Origin: Acetobacter ascendens
GTDB lineage: Bacteria; Pseudomonadota; Alphaproteobacteria; Acetobacterales; Acetobacteraceae
DNA: 64,000 nucleotides
NCBI RefSeq assembly: GCF_001766235.1
Contig: NZ_CP015164.1
Span: forward strand, 558,001-622,000
Direction of reading: 5' to 3'
The position numbers and the translations under genes were made by a program. Shown piece after piece: positions 17,716 through 27,255 of the stretch. The notes under the pieces are model-generated. The model made no database searches. It saw only the letters and a program-made list of their open reading frames with translations, and was not told the DNA's origin. How positions within the stretch are numbered: the stretch's first letter is position 1; each line of letters starts with the position of its first letter.

Positions 17716-19509
17716 ATGACGTCACAAGCATCTGCTTCCTCTACTCGTTCGTCCCGTTCATCCCGCGATTTGTTGCCGGATAATACTCGCGTGCTTCTGA
17801 GGAGGTTATGGCGGGGGCAGGTGCGCCATTACCCTGGTAACCTTACGGCTGTTGTGCTGCTTACGGTGTTAACCGCCGGGCTTACAGCATTGTATCCGCT
17901 GGTTATCCAGCGCGCGCTGGATATGTTTTCCAGCCACGATTCCCGCATTCTGTATCAGGTGCCGCTGTTGGTGGTGCTGATTACGGTTGCCAAATCTATT
18001 TCTCAATACGCACAAACGCTGGCATCTCAAGGGCTGGTGCTTAAGGTTATTCGCGGTTTGCAAAGCGAGATGTTTGCGCATCTGATGCAGGCGGATATTA
18101 CCGATGTAGAGCGTGAAGCCCCGGCCAAACTGGCAGCACGTTTTACCACGGATGCCGTTTCTATCCGTGAAGCCATGATCCGGGCAGTGAACTCACTGGG
18201 GGATGTTGTTACCGTGGTGGGGCTGATTGCCTCCATGTTCTACATGGATTGGGAACTCAGCCTGATAGCCGGTCTGCTTTACCCCATTGCTGCCGTGCCT
18301 ATCCAAAAATTGGGCAAGCGTGTGCGCCGCGCATCTGGCGGCATGCAGGAACGGATTGGCGAAACAGCCGCTTTTCTTACGGAAAGCTTTAGTCAGGCCC
18401 GCACCGTACGTGTGTATCGGCTTGAGCAGCGTGAGGAAGAACGCGCAGCTATTTCTTTCGATCATCTGCATCAGGCCATGTTGCGCATTACGCGAGGCCG
18501 TGCGCGTGTTGACCCCTTGCTGGAAGCACTGGGCGGTTCAGCCGTGGCTGCCGTGTTGGGGTTTGCAGGGTGGCGGGCTGCTATGGGTGGTGCCACATTG
18601 GGGGATTTCTCCGGCTTTGTGGCCGCATTGTTGCTGGCAGCGCGCCCACTGCGTGCATTGGGGGCCTTGAATGCTGCCTTGCAGGAAGGTCTGGCCGGGC
18701 TTGTGCGCATTTTTGAAATTATTGATGAAAAGCCCGCCGTGGCAGATTGCCCGAACGCCGTACCCCTTTGTGCCGGGCAGGGTGATTTGGTTTTTGAGGA
18801 CGTCGGCTTTGTTTACCCAGATGGGCGGGTTGGCCTTTCTGGCCTAAATTTTGAGGCCAAGCCGGGCTTTACCGTAGCTTTAGTGGGACCATCTGGCGCA
18901 GGTAAGTCTACAGCACTTTCCCTTGTGCCGCGTCTGCATGATGTTACATCCGGCCGTATTTTGCTGGATGGGCAAGATCTGCGTGATCTTACCCTGACCA
19001 GCCTGCGAGATGCCATTGCCTATGTCAGCCAAGATCCGCTGCTGTTTGATCTTTCTGTGCGCGACAACATTCTAATAGGCCGCCCCACTGCTACAGAAGA
19101 AGAAGTGCAAGCAGCAGCCAAGGCGGCAGCGGCTGAAAAGTTTATTCTGGCCTTGCCCGCAGGGTATGAAACCATAGTGGGTCCGGGCGGGCAGCGTCTT
19201 TCTGGCGGCCAAAGGCAACGTGTGGCCTTGGCGCGGGCACTGCTACGTAACCCACGCCTTCTGCTGCTGGACGAGGCCACAAGTGCGCTGGATAGTGAGA
19301 ACGAAGCCGCAGTGCAGAACGCTTTGGTGACGTTGCGGCAGGGACGCACAACGCTTGTGGTGGCGCATCGCCTTTCCACCGTGCGTTCGGCTGACTTGGT
19401 GGTGGTGATGCAGGAAGGCCATGCCGTGGAATGCGGAAACCATGATGAACTCATGGCGCAAAATGGCCTGTATGCGCGTCTGGTCAGAACCCAAGGGCTG
19501 GAACGCTAA
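17716..19509 (+). CDS. ABC exporter, fused membrane and ATPase domains, MsbA-like
   Basis: Homodimeric half-transporter of 597 residues from the ATG at 17716, which has GAGAAGAG just upstream; a GTG at 17683 is in frame. Six transmembrane helices occupy about 35-310. The nucleotide-binding domain has Walker A GPSGAGKST at about 391-399, the signature LSGGQRQRVALARAL near 494, and Walker B LLLLDEATSALD. It resembles MsbA and related lipid or drug exporters; lipid A core flipping is the best guess because LPS export genes (lptDFG) are also in the window, but drug export cannot be ruled out. A second, different ABC exporter lies at 52937. Confidence 0.85.
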   Translation: MTSQASASSTRSSRSSRDLLPDNTRVLLRRLWRGQVRHYPGNLTAVVLLTVLTAGLTALYPLVIQRALDMFSSHDSRILYQVPLLVVLITVAKSISQYAQTLASQGLVLKVIRGLQSEMFAHLMQADITDVEREAPAKLAARFTTDAVSIREAMIRAVNSLGDVVTVVGLIASMFYMDWELSLIAGLLYPIAAVPIQKLGKRVRRASGGMQERIGETAAFLTESFSQARTVRVYRLEQREEERAAISFDHLHQAMLRITRGRARVDPLLEALGGSAVAAVLGFAGWRAAMGGATLGDFSGFVAALLLAARPLRALGALNAALQEGLAGLVRIFEIIDEKPAVADCPNAVPLCAGQGDLVFEDVGFVYPDGRVGLSGLNFEAKPGFTVALVGPSGAGKSTALSLVPRLHDVTSGRILLDGQDLRDLTLTSLRDAIAYVSQDPLLFDLSVRDNILIGRPTATEEEVQAAAKAAAAEKFILALPAGYETIVGPGGQRLSGGQRQRVALARALLRNPRLLLLDEATSALDSENEAAVQNALVTLRQGRTTLVVAHRLSTVRSADLVVVMQEGHAVECGNHDELMAQNGLYARLVRTQGLER

Positions 19510-19526
19510 GGCCAGCGCAGCAGATC

Positions 19527-19551
19527 AGACGTGCCAAACTGCGTCTTTTTT
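19527..19551 (+). terminator. Probable intrinsic terminator after the ABC exporter
   Basis: AGACG (19527-19531) pairs with CGTCT (19542-19546) and merges into a run of six T. The stem is only 5 bp, so this is a weak call, but it is well placed between the ABC exporter stop and emrA. Confidence 0.45.
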
Positions 19552-19634
19552 ACAGCAAAACATTAAAAACCTGGGTTGCACGTGTGCTGAATGCCATGTG
19601 CGACTTGATGCCTGCTTGTGAACATGCCACAAAA

Positions 19635-19655
19635 CTGACCGACCAGTTCGGTCAG
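19635..19655. promoter_or_regulatory. TetR-type operator-like dyad before emrAB
   Basis: CTGACCGA (19635-19642), 5 bases, then TCGGTCAG (19648-19655): a perfect 21-bp dyad of the kind bound by TetR-family efflux repressors. A further half site TTGACCGA begins at 19663. No TetR gene is encoded nearby, so the regulator would act in trans. Confidence 0.6.
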
Positions 19656-19714
19656 AGAAAGATTGACCGAAAAAGCAGGGTATGCGCCGTGCGTTTGAGA
19701 TGGCAGGGAACAGT

Positions 19715-20887
19715 ATGACAGACGACCACAACGACCAGTCTTCCGCAAATACCGGCGCACCAGCCAAGCCAGAAGAAAAGAAAAAAGAGAATCCCCGCCG
19801 CAAAATAATTCTTACTGGGGTTATTGCCGTGCTGGCTGTGGGTGCCGGTGTGTACTGGTTTATGACTCGCAATGAAGTTGAAACCGATGATGCCTTTACC
19901 GCAGGACGTGCCATTACCATTGCGCCGCACGTTAGCGGGTATGTGACGGAACTGCTGGTGAACGATAACCAGTTTGTACGCAAAGGGCAGCTTCTGGCCC
20001 GCATAGACCCGCGAGACTGGAAAGCCGCGCGAGATCAGGCTGCAGCACAGGTTGAAAGTGCGCAGGCCTCCAAAAACGCCAGTGACATGATGCACATGGT
20101 GGCTATGCTGGAGTTCCCCGGTAAGCTGTTGCAGGCAAAAGGCCAGCTAGAAGCAGCCAAGGCTCAGGAATTCAAGGCGCAAACAGATTTCCGCCGCCAG
20201 CATGTGGTAGAGCGGGCTGCAACATCGCAGCAGGATATAGATTCCGCTCGCGCTGCGTTGGATGCGGCCAAGGCCCGTGTGATAGCCGCGCAGGGGGCTG
20301 TGCAGATGGCCATGCCTGTGCAGCCCAATATTCAGAACACCGCTATCCAGATCACTCAGGAAGAGGCAGCGGTTAAAACTGCGCAGGCTCGGCAGGAAAC
20401 AGCAAACCTGAATTTGGAATGGACAGAAATTCGTGCCCCGCATGATGGCTGGATTTCCCAACGCAATCTGGAGCAGGGCAATTACGTGCAGCAGGGCCAG
20501 AATATACTGTCCATTGTAGAGCCGGAAGTGTGGGTGGTGGCCAACTATAAGGAAACCCAGATTACCCGTATGAAGCCCGGCCAAAAGGTGGATATCAAGG
20601 TAGATGCTTACCCATCCCTTAAGGTGCACGGGCATATTGATTCACTGCAAAAAGGCACGGGCGCGCAGTTCAGTGCTTTCCCGCCAGAAAACGCAACGGG
20701 CAACTACGTAAAAATCGTGCAGCGCGTGCCGGTTAAAATCCTGATTGATGACGGTTTGGACCCCAACCAGCCTCTGGCACTTGGTATGTCTGTGGTGCCC
20801 ACCGTGCATGTTGATACAGAAGGGCATTCTGATGCACCACCACGTGATGGGGCAGAACCCGCAACTCCGGCCCCGGCTGCGCAATGA
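19715..20887 (+). CDS. emrA: EmrA-type membrane-fusion protein
   Basis: Adaptor of an MFS-driven tripartite efflux pump. Start at 19715 is chosen for AGGGAA six bases upstream; an ATG at 19682 lies too close to the operator dyad. 390 residues: a charged cytoplasmic tail rich in Lys and Glu, a single membrane helix at about 31-50 (KIILTGVIAVLAVGAGVYWF), then the EmrA signature NEVETDDAFTAGRAITIAPH and VSGYVTELLVNDNQFVRKGQ, a long coiled-coil hairpin (about 90-220), and the second lipoyl half (EIRAPHDGWISQRNLEQGNY). The stop overlaps emrB by 4 bases. Confidence 0.92.
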   Translation: MTDDHNDQSSANTGAPAKPEEKKKENPRRKIILTGVIAVLAVGAGVYWFMTRNEVETDDAFTAGRAITIAPHVSGYVTELLVNDNQFVRKGQLLARIDPRDWKAARDQAAAQVESAQASKNASDMMHMVAMLEFPGKLLQAKGQLEAAKAQEFKAQTDFRRQHVVERAATSQQDIDSARAALDAAKARVIAAQGAVQMAMPVQPNIQNTAIQITQEEAAVKTAQARQETANLNLEWTEIRAPHDGWISQRNLEQGNYVQQGQNILSIVEPEVWVVANYKETQITRMKPGQKVDIKVDAYPSLKVHGHIDSLQKGTGAQFSAFPPENATGNYVKIVQRVPVKILIDDGLDPNQPLALGMSVVPTVHVDTEGHSDAPPRDGAEPATPAPAAQ

Positions 20888-22461
20888 GCACACAGGCCGA
20901 AGTAGCCCCCGGCGGATGGAAGCCGAAGCATAATCCGTGGACTGTCGCCTTTGTTGTGACCATAGCGGCGTTCATGGAAATTCTGGATACAACCATCGTG
21001 AACGTCTCCCTGCCGCATATCGCAGGGAACCTGTCCAGCACATATGATGATGCCACGTGGACACTAACGGCCTATCTGGTGGCCAACGGGATTGTGCTGA
21101 CAATTTCTGGTTGGTTGGGCAAGGTTTTTGGCCGCAAGAACTACTTTCTTATCTGCATTGTTATGTTCACCGTCTCGTCGTTTTTGTGCGGTACGGCCAC
21201 CAGCCTTGCAGAGCTGGTTATTTTCCGCTTGTTGCAGGGCTTTTTTGGCGGAGGGCTTCAGCCCAATCAGCAGTCCATTATTCTGGATAGCTTTCCGCCC
21301 GAAAAACGTGCCGCAGCGTTTGGCCTTACCGCCATTGCTGCCGTTGTGGGGCCGGTTATTGGCCCAACGCTGGGTGGGTGGATTACCGATAACTTCTCAT
21401 GGCGCTGGATTTTCTTCATCAACGTGCCATTCGGGTTTTTAACAACCGTAGGTGTGATGGCGCTGGTGGAAGATCCTCCATGGGCGCGTAAGCAGAAAGC
21501 CCCGGTGGATGCCATTGGCATCAGCTTAATTACCATTGGGTTTGCCAGCCTTGAAGTGATGGTGGACCGTGGTGAGGATGCAGACTGGTTTGGCTCTACC
21601 TTCATCCGCATTATGGGCGTTCTGGCGTTTCTGGGCATTGGTGGCGCTATTTTGTGGCTGCTGCATGCTAAAAACCCGGCAGTGGATTTGCGTGTGTTCA
21701 AAGATCGTAACTTTGCGGTGGGCACAGCGCTTATGGGGGCAATGGGGGCGCTGCTTTATGCATCCGCCATTATTGTTCCGCAGTTTGCCCAGCAGGTTAT
21801 GGGGTACACGGCCACAATTTCCGGTTTGCTGCTTTCTCCGGGTGGGATTGCCGTTATCTTTCTCATCCCGATTGTGGGTAAGCTGATGACGCTCATGCCT
21901 GTGCGAAATGTGATTGCACTTGGTTTTGGGCTTATGGGCATAGCTCTGTTCTGGTCCGCCCATTTGTTGCCATTGCTGGACTTCCACCACCTCATGCTGT
22001 TCCGCATGAGCCAGACGGCCTGTTTGGCCTTTCTGTTTGTGCCGCTTTCCACCATTGCGTACTCCACTATTCCGGAAAAGCTGAATGCAGATGCCTCGGC
22101 TCTGTTCAGTATGGCACGTAACGTGTTGGGGTCTTTGGCGATTTCTGGCGCTACGGCACTGCTTACAGAGCGGCGGCAGGCGCATCAGTCCTACATGGTG
22201 CAGTGGATGACGCCGTACCATCAGCCGTATAATGACTATCTGGCACAGGCCAAAGGCGTTGCCACAGCCCACGGATACGCCCCCGGCGCGGCTCAGGCCA
22301 TTGCACAGCACACCCTCTTTCAGGAATTCACCCGGCAGGTGGCCATGTTGTCTTATAATGAAGTGTTTATGATCTTGGGTATTGGCTCGTTCCTGTGTGT
22401 GCCATTTTGCTTCTTGTTTTCTGCCATTACAGGCAGCGGCAAAACGACCGGCGCACACTAA
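20884..22461 (+). CDS. emrB: EmrB-type MFS multidrug efflux transporter (DHA2, 14 TM)
   Basis: Proton-driven drug exporter partnered with EmrA. 525 residues with 14 predicted membrane segments. The TM1 motif LDTTIVNVSLPHIAGNL, motif A equivalent GWLGKVFGRKNYF, and motif C GPVIGPTLGGWITDNFSWRW are typical of EmrB. Start ATG overlaps the emrA stop (ATGA). The C-terminal part contains a long soluble loop before the last helix, seen in the family. Expression likely depends on the TetR-like operator at 19635. A strong bidirectional terminator follows at 22495. Confidence 0.94.
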   Translation: MSTQAEVAPGGWKPKHNPWTVAFVVTIAAFMEILDTTIVNVSLPHIAGNLSSTYDDATWTLTAYLVANGIVLTISGWLGKVFGRKNYFLICIVMFTVSSFLCGTATSLAELVIFRLLQGFFGGGLQPNQQSIILDSFPPEKRAAAFGLTAIAAVVGPVIGPTLGGWITDNFSWRWIFFINVPFGFLTTVGVMALVEDPPWARKQKAPVDAIGISLITIGFASLEVMVDRGEDADWFGSTFIRIMGVLAFLGIGGAILWLLHAKNPAVDLRVFKDRNFAVGTALMGAMGALLYASAIIVPQFAQQVMGYTATISGLLLSPGGIAVIFLIPIVGKLMTLMPVRNVIALGFGLMGIALFWSAHLLPLLDFHHLMLFRMSQTACLAFLFVPLSTIAYSTIPEKLNADASALFSMARNVLGSLAISGATALLTERRQAHQSYMVQWMTPYHQPYNDYLAQAKGVATAHGYAPGAAQAIAQHTLFQEFTRQVAMLSYNEVFMILGIGSFLCVPFCFLFSAITGSGKTTGAH

Positions 22462-22490
22462 AAACTAAAAAGCGCAGCAAAAAGTTAATA

Positions 22491-22529
22491 AAAAAGCTCC
22501 CTGACTATGGTTGGTCAGGGAGCTTTTTT
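22491..22529. terminator. Bidirectional intrinsic terminator between emrB and rppH
   Basis: AGCTCCCTGAC (22495-22505) and GTCAGGGAGCT (22514-22524) form an 11-bp stem with an 8-base loop, flanked by A5 on the left and T6 on the right. It can stop both converging transcripts. Confidence 0.92.
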
Positions 22530-22543
22530 ATTGCGCGTTACTT

Positions 22544-23056
22544 TTATGCGCGAGATTTTGCAAACTGTGCAAAATCCTGCACCAAGCGCTCATAAATCGG
22601 TTTTTTGAATCCAACATTTTGCTGGGACAGGGTGGCAAGATCTATCCATTGCCATGCGTCAAATTCCGCGGGTGTTTGGGCATCCAGATGGATATCAGTA
22701 TCTGTGCCTTCAAAAGCCAAAGCAAACCATTTTTGTGTCTGGCCCTGATACTTTCCACCCAATGCACGGCCTATAAGATGCTGGGGCAGATCATACGTGA
22801 TCCATTCTGGATGTTCGGCCAGAATGCGCACTTTGTCTGTGCCAATTTCTTCTGCCACTTCGCGCAGCACGGCTATTTCTGGAGCTTCTCCGGCATCAAT
22901 ACCGCCTTGCGGGCATTGCCATGTGCCTTCGCTCAATGGGCCACCAGCGCCGGGCATATCTGTGCGCCGGGCAATAAACACGCGCCCATCCGTATGAAAG
23001 ATCATGGCCCCAACGTTAGGGCGATATGGAAGAGATGGAGAGTTTACGTCTATCAT
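22544..23056 (-). CDS. rppH: RNA pyrophosphohydrolase (Nudix)
   Basis: Removes pyrophosphate from triphosphorylated mRNA 5' ends and so triggers RNase E decay; some family members also cut dinucleoside polyphosphates. 170 residues. The N-terminal YRPNVGAMIFHTDGRVFIAR and the Nudix box (GGIDAGEAPEIAVLREVAEE, then IG) at about 51-73 are complete. WQCPQGG precedes the box as in RppH/IalA. The start overlaps the yibQ-like stop by 4 bases. It is the last gene of the gpmI-envC-ctpA-yibQ-rppH unit and ends at the bidirectional terminator. Confidence 0.94.
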   Translation of the reverse strand: MIDVNSPSLPYRPNVGAMIFHTDGRVFIARRTDMPGAGGPLSEGTWQCPQGGIDAGEAPEIAVLREVAEEIGTDKVRILAEHPEWITYDLPQHLIGRALGGKYQGQTQKWFALAFEGTDTDIHLDAQTPAEFDAWQWIDLATLSQQNVGFKKPIYERLVQDFAQFAKSRA

Positions 23057-24144
23057 TGTTGCGGCTGGCCTTGCTGCTGCACCCGTGGGTTGGAGAGGTT
23101 CACATGCATGCTGCCATCTGCAGCGGCTGGGCCATAGGCGGACATATCCGGCGGCAGAACAATCTGGCTAACTGGCACCAACGCAATGCCCATATCTTTT
23201 AGGTGCGGCAACCATGCGCGTAGGCAGGCCATGGCTACAGGCCGCAACGGCCCCAAAATGCCAATGGCGCGCCCGTTCTGCCGTGCCAGTTGTTGAAGTT
23301 TTAGCAATTGGATATCAATGTTTACAATATCCGTATCCGTGTTCACTACAACATCAGCAGTGGCTGCGCTGCTGGCACCCTCGGTTTGTGTGCCCGGTGT
23401 GGCATCCAGATAAAGCAGGCCACGCTGATCCATGGCCTTTACCAAAGATTTAAAGCTTTCAGATTGCGGAAAGCTGCCGCCATTCTGCCCTGCAAAGGCG
23501 TTGGTAACACCCACATACCCAGCCAGATGAGAAAGCGCCCAGTTTAGATTATCCATGTTCTGCTGGGGAGAAAGCAGCAGCCCAAGCGCTTTGGGGCCGG
23601 CATCTGTATTTTTGTTGGCGTTATCCTGAATGGGGAGAGAAAGCAGCGTTTCATGGCGGTGCTGGCGTGCAGCATCCATCAGTGCTTCAGGGTTGGCTGC
23701 ATAAGGTGAAATACCCAGAGAAACCGGACCGGGCAGGGAGTTTATGGCTTCGGTTGTCAGATCATCTGTCTGGTCTATGCCATCAATCAGCAAAGCCACC
23801 ATGGGGGTGCCGGGCGGCACATCTACAGCAGGGGCGGCATAAACCTTTTTGGGCGTGCGATCATGCGCGCCCACTTTGGGGAGGGGAAAGCCCCCCGGCC
23901 CATTCTTGCTTTCCAGCAGATCAGCCTGTGGTCCGGGAATGGTGGTGCGCTGCGCGGGGGAGGATTGTTTGGCAGCGGAATCTGCCGAAACATCAATATC
24001 CTGCCCCTCAATGGAAAGGCCGGGCGGCCCCATAACTTGCAGCCCTATGGCAAGTGCCACAGCGGCTGTGGCGCACCCGCCCCAAAAGCGGATAAAGGCG
24101 CGCCCGTTAGAGGGCAGTTGCTGCCAGAGCGATGGAGTGTGCAT
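23053..24144 (-). CDS. Divergent polysaccharide deacetylase family protein (YibQ/DUF610)
   Basis: 363 residues. A membrane or signal helix at about 20-42 is followed by a low-complexity stretch, then the DUF610 core: MVALLIDGIDQTDDLTTEAI, LPGPVSLGISPYAANP, ETLLSLPIQD, RGLLYLDATPGTQT and GRAIGILGPLRP. The fold is related to NodB deacetylases, but the usual metal ligands are altered: the canonical Asp-Asp after the first strand is here IDGID, and LSLPIQ stands where others have LPMEP. Periplasmic; the biochemical role is unsettled. In E. coli yibQ sits after envC, and the same association here with ctpA in between supports a role in peptidoglycan remodelling. Confidence 0.86.
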   Translation of the reverse strand: MHTPSLWQQLPSNGRAFIRFWGGCATAAVALAIGLQVMGPPGLSIEGQDIDVSADSAAKQSSPAQRTTIPGPQADLLESKNGPGGFPLPKVGAHDRTPKKVYAAPAVDVPPGTPMVALLIDGIDQTDDLTTEAINSLPGPVSLGISPYAANPEALMDAARQHRHETLLSLPIQDNANKNTDAGPKALGLLLSPQQNMDNLNWALSHLAGYVGVTNAFAGQNGGSFPQSESFKSLVKAMDQRGLLYLDATPGTQTEGASSAATADVVVNTDTDIVNIDIQLLKLQQLARQNGRAIGILGPLRPVAMACLRAWLPHLKDMGIALVPVSQIVLPPDMSAYGPAAADGSMHVNLSNPRVQQQGQPQQ

Positions 24145-24164
24145 GGCCTTTCCCTTTCGCGCCC

Positions 24165-25610
24165 TTAGTGGTGCGTTGCACTATCCGTTTTAGCGGGTGG
24201 CTTGGCAGGCGGCAGAGATGCAGCCGGATCAGGAGAAGGCAGGCCAGCCATAAAGCGCACAATGCGCAGGCCTTCCTGAAGCTGGAAGTCTGTTGCGGGC
24301 TTGTCATATTCAAACTCTGGCCAGTTTGCTGGCGGTTCGTTTGGAATATCCTTGGCAATCGCGGGCAGATCCGTGCGGGGCTGTGCTTTGGTCTGGTTGC
24401 CCCCCTGATTTTTCAGGATATGTTCCAGATCAGCTTCGCGCAGGCTGAAGGCCGGGTCTTCCCGCGTTTCTTTCACCACAATATCAGGCGTGATGCCCAG
24501 CGCCTGAATAGAGCGGCCAGAAGGCGTATAGTAACGCGCAGTGGTTAGGCGTACGGCACCATTACCCGGAATAGGGATAATAGACTGCACAGAGCCCTTA
24601 CCAAAGGAACGCGTGCCAATCAGCACTGCACGGTGATGATCTTGCAATGCGCCAGAAACAATTTCGGAAGCAGAGGCGGAGCCACCGTTAATCAACACTA
24701 CCAGCGGCAGACCATCCGTAATGTCGGTGCCGTGGGCATCCCAACGCTGGCTGTCTTTGGGGTTGCGCGAACGGGTGGAAACAATCTCGCCCGAACGGAT
24801 GAAGTTGGAAGAAACATCCACTGCCTGATCCAGAAGCCCCCCCGGATCATTCCGCAGATCCAGCACCATTCCGGCCAACTTGCCACCAGCCTGCTGTTTA
24901 AGGCTGTTATAAGCCTTCAGCAGTTCTTTTTCCGTGGTTTCGTTAAACTGGGCCACGCGGATGTAACCTACCCGATCATACAGCGCGGATTTGACAACAT
25001 CGATGTGAATTACTTCACGCGTTAGCGTCACCACAATGGGTTTGGGTGTTTTTTCGCGCACCAGTGTCAGGGTGATTTTGGTGTTGGCCTTGCCGCGCAT
25101 TTTTTTTACGGCTTCATCCAGCGGGGTGCCATCAATCGGGTGGCCATCTACGGCAATAATGTAATCACCCGGTTTGATGCCTGCCCGAAAACCCGGTGTG
25201 CCATCAATGGGGGAAACAACGCGGATATGCCCATCTTGCTGCTGAAGTTCCAGACCAAGGCCGCCGAACTCGCCCTTCATCTGCACCATCATGTCATCAT
25301 ACTGTTTTTGCGTCATGTAAGAGCTGTGCGGGTCCAGCCCGCTTAACATGCCATTCAGCGCATTGGTAATCAGATCACGGTCTGAAACAGGTTCCACATA
25401 CTGTTGGCGGATCATGTCCATAACCGTGCCAAACAGTGTGAGCAGCCGGTATGTTTCAGCATGGTTTGTGGTGGGTGTGGCATCTGGCGCAGTGGCAGCC
25501 TGCGCAGGGGAAGCTACAAGGGCAGAGCCAAAAAAGTGGCCCGGATGAAAAGCCAGGGCAAGGCCGGTTAAGGCAGTGGCGCCGAACATCAGACCTGTGC
25601 GGAACTTCAT
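24165..25610 (-). CDS. ctpA: C-terminal processing protease CtpA (S41 family, PDZ)
   Basis: Periplasmic serine protease. The start at 25610 gives a signal peptide (MKFRTGLMFGATALTGLALA) and has AGGAG upstream; the open frame runs 23 codons further back. 481 residues. Order: an N-terminal helical domain with MLSGLDPHSSYM, a PDZ domain (GGLGLELQQQDGHIRVVSPI and PGDYIIAVDG), then the S41 core with the Ser nucleophile in GGSASASEIVSGAL and the Lys in GTRSFGKGSVQ. The C-terminus is Pro/Lys-rich. It probably trims envelope proteins or murein enzymes, fitting EnvC next door. There is 178 bp between envC and this gene. Confidence 0.94.
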   Translation of the reverse strand: MKFRTGLMFGATALTGLALAFHPGHFFGSALVASPAQAATAPDATPTTNHAETYRLLTLFGTVMDMIRQQYVEPVSDRDLITNALNGMLSGLDPHSSYMTQKQYDDMMVQMKGEFGGLGLELQQQDGHIRVVSPIDGTPGFRAGIKPGDYIIAVDGHPIDGTPLDEAVKKMRGKANTKITLTLVREKTPKPIVVTLTREVIHIDVVKSALYDRVGYIRVAQFNETTEKELLKAYNSLKQQAGGKLAGMVLDLRNDPGGLLDQAVDVSSNFIRSGEIVSTRSRNPKDSQRWDAHGTDITDGLPLVVLINGGSASASEIVSGALQDHHRAVLIGTRSFGKGSVQSIIPIPGNGAVRLTTARYYTPSGRSIQALGITPDIVVKETREDPAFSLREADLEHILKNQGGNQTKAQPRTDLPAIAKDIPNEPPANWPEFEYDKPATDFQLQEGLRIVRFMAGLPSPDPAASLPPAKPPAKTDSATHH

Positions 25611-25788
25611 GCGATCGTCTCTCCTGTCGCAGGGCTGTATGTGGCCCTTGCGTGTTCTTCCTGTCTTTTCAGCCAGCACAATAGGGGTGCGGCCAAGGTT
25701 TTACGCGCATAACCAGATGTTCTGGCGTTGGTTGGGTAGAGTAACCTTTGTGCCCCTGCTTGGCAAAGTGCCAGCGTGTTTTTTGCCA

Positions 25789-27255
25789 TTACAGAAAAGG
25801 CGCGGGATTGATGGTTTTCTGCCCATGGCGCAACTGAATGAACAGTGTGCCAGAGCCTCCGGAACTGCTCATCTGTCCTATAGGTGCGCCCTTTGTCAAA
25901 CTCTGGCCCATATCTACGGCCAGTCCGCTTAGGCCCGCCATGATAAAGCGGTAGTGGCGGCCGCAATTTAAAATAAGCATTTGCCCATAGGTGCGGAACG
26001 GAGCTGCAAAGTCTACCGTGCCCGCACAAGGGGCGCGCACGCTGGCGCCGGGGGGTGTGCGGTATGTCATGCCCGTAGCAGGGCCAGATTCGGTGGCAGA
26101 CCCCCAAGTAGAAATAAGTGTGCCTGCAACGGGCCGCAGGCCAGATCCGGCAGAAGGATGTTCGGCCAGCCCCGGCCCCTGTGTTTTCACCATAGCGGCC
26201 ATTTTACGGCGTGCAGCTTCGGCCCGGGCCGCTTCATGCGCGCGTTCTGCGGCAGCTATTTCTTTTTGCAGGGCAGATTCGGCCTGTGCTTGAAGGGCAT
26301 CTAGTTTGGAAACAGCATCCTGCAAACTGGCAGCACGTTGTGTTGCAGTTTGTAGCTGATGATTGGTGTTAATGGCAGTAGCTGACGCTTGTTTTTGGGC
26401 TTCCCGCGCAAGGGCTGCCTGTTGGCGCACAGTATCGCGCTGGTGACTTTGGGTTTGTTCAAGCTGGTTCAGTTCGGCCAACTTGTTTGTAAGCGTGGTG
26501 TTGAGCGCAGCCAGTCGGGTTTGACGAGCGCGCATGCCTTCGGCTTCCTGTTCCATCTGCCGAGAAAGCCCGCGTAGAACCAAAAAGCCGGTAATGGCAT
26601 CACCCTGTGGCATGGGGGCCGCCAACAAGGTATCAGACGGGTACAGAGAAAGACGTTCCGCCAAGGGCAGAATAGGGGCGAGCGCATGGGCATCTTGCGC
26701 CAAGGCGGCCTGAAGGGTGGCCTGCTCCTTTTTGACATCCGAAATCTGATCTTGCAGATCAGCAAGCTGTTGCTCTGTGCTTTGAAGTTGCGATGTAGCA
26801 CTGACTGTCGCAGCAGAAAGAGCAAGAGCACGGTTTTTAGCTTCTGCCGCTGCGGCCTGAGCTGCCTCATTCTGGCTGCGAGATTGCGCAACAGCGGCGG
26901 CTTGGCGGGCTTTTTCCTGTTCCATCGCCTCATGCTGCGCATGGGCCGCATTTACGGCAGCCTGTGCTTCTCGCACAGAACGATCAGACATAACGGAAGG
27001 CGCTGCGACCGTTTTGCTTTTGCGCGTATGTGTGCTGTGGGGTTTGCTTTCTCGCTCAGGAGTTTTGGTCGCAGTTTGTGTGGAATGATGCGTCGTTGCG
27101 ACTTTTTTATGATGTGTGGTTGCAGCCTGTAAGGGCATTGCTGGATAGCCCACCAGCAATGCAGGAACTGCAACCAGAACCGCCGTATATCCGGCCAGTT
27201 TTCCCCAGTGGGGAGAAGGGCGGGCAGGGAAAGAAGAAGGCCGGATACGTTTCAT
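25789..27255 (-). CDS. envC: EnvC-type murein hydrolase activator (degenerate LytM/M23)
   Basis: Periplasmic coiled-coil protein that activates amidases during cell separation. 488 residues: a signal helix (about 20-44), a Thr/His/Lys-rich segment, a long coiled coil (about 90-340, rich in Ala, Gln, Glu), then a C-terminal LytM domain. The zinc ligands of active M23 enzymes are missing: the usual H-x-G-x-D region reads TGMTYRTPPGASVRAP and the H-x-H region reads LFIQLRHGQKTINPAPFL. This is what defines EnvC as an activator rather than a hydrolase. It starts immediately after the gpmI stop (TGAATG). Confidence 0.9.
   Translation of the reverse strand: MKRIRPSSFPARPSPHWGKLAGYTAVLVAVPALLVGYPAMPLQAATTHHKKVATTHHSTQTATKTPERESKPHSTHTRKSKTVAAPSVMSDRSVREAQAAVNAAHAQHEAMEQEKARQAAAVAQSRSQNEAAQAAAAEAKNRALALSAATVSATSQLQSTEQQLADLQDQISDVKKEQATLQAALAQDAHALAPILPLAERLSLYPSDTLLAAPMPQGDAITGFLVLRGLSRQMEQEAEGMRARQTRLAALNTTLTNKLAELNQLEQTQSHQRDTVRQQAALAREAQKQASATAINTNHQLQTATQRAASLQDAVSKLDALQAQAESALQKEIAAAERAHEAARAEAARRKMAAMVKTQGPGLAEHPSAGSGLRPVAGTLISTWGSATESGPATGMTYRTPPGASVRAPCAGTVDFAAPFRTYGQMLILNCGRHYRFIMAGLSGLAVDMGQSLTKGAPIGQMSSSGGSGTLFIQLRHGQKTINPAPFL

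Noticed and set aside
21526..22458. 310-codon minus-strand frame antisense to emrB
   Set aside because: Cys/His/Gln-rich shadow frame with no start signal; emrB explains the region.
25789..27255. Active M23 endopeptidase
   Set aside because: The zinc-ligand motifs are missing, so it is called an EnvC-type activator instead.
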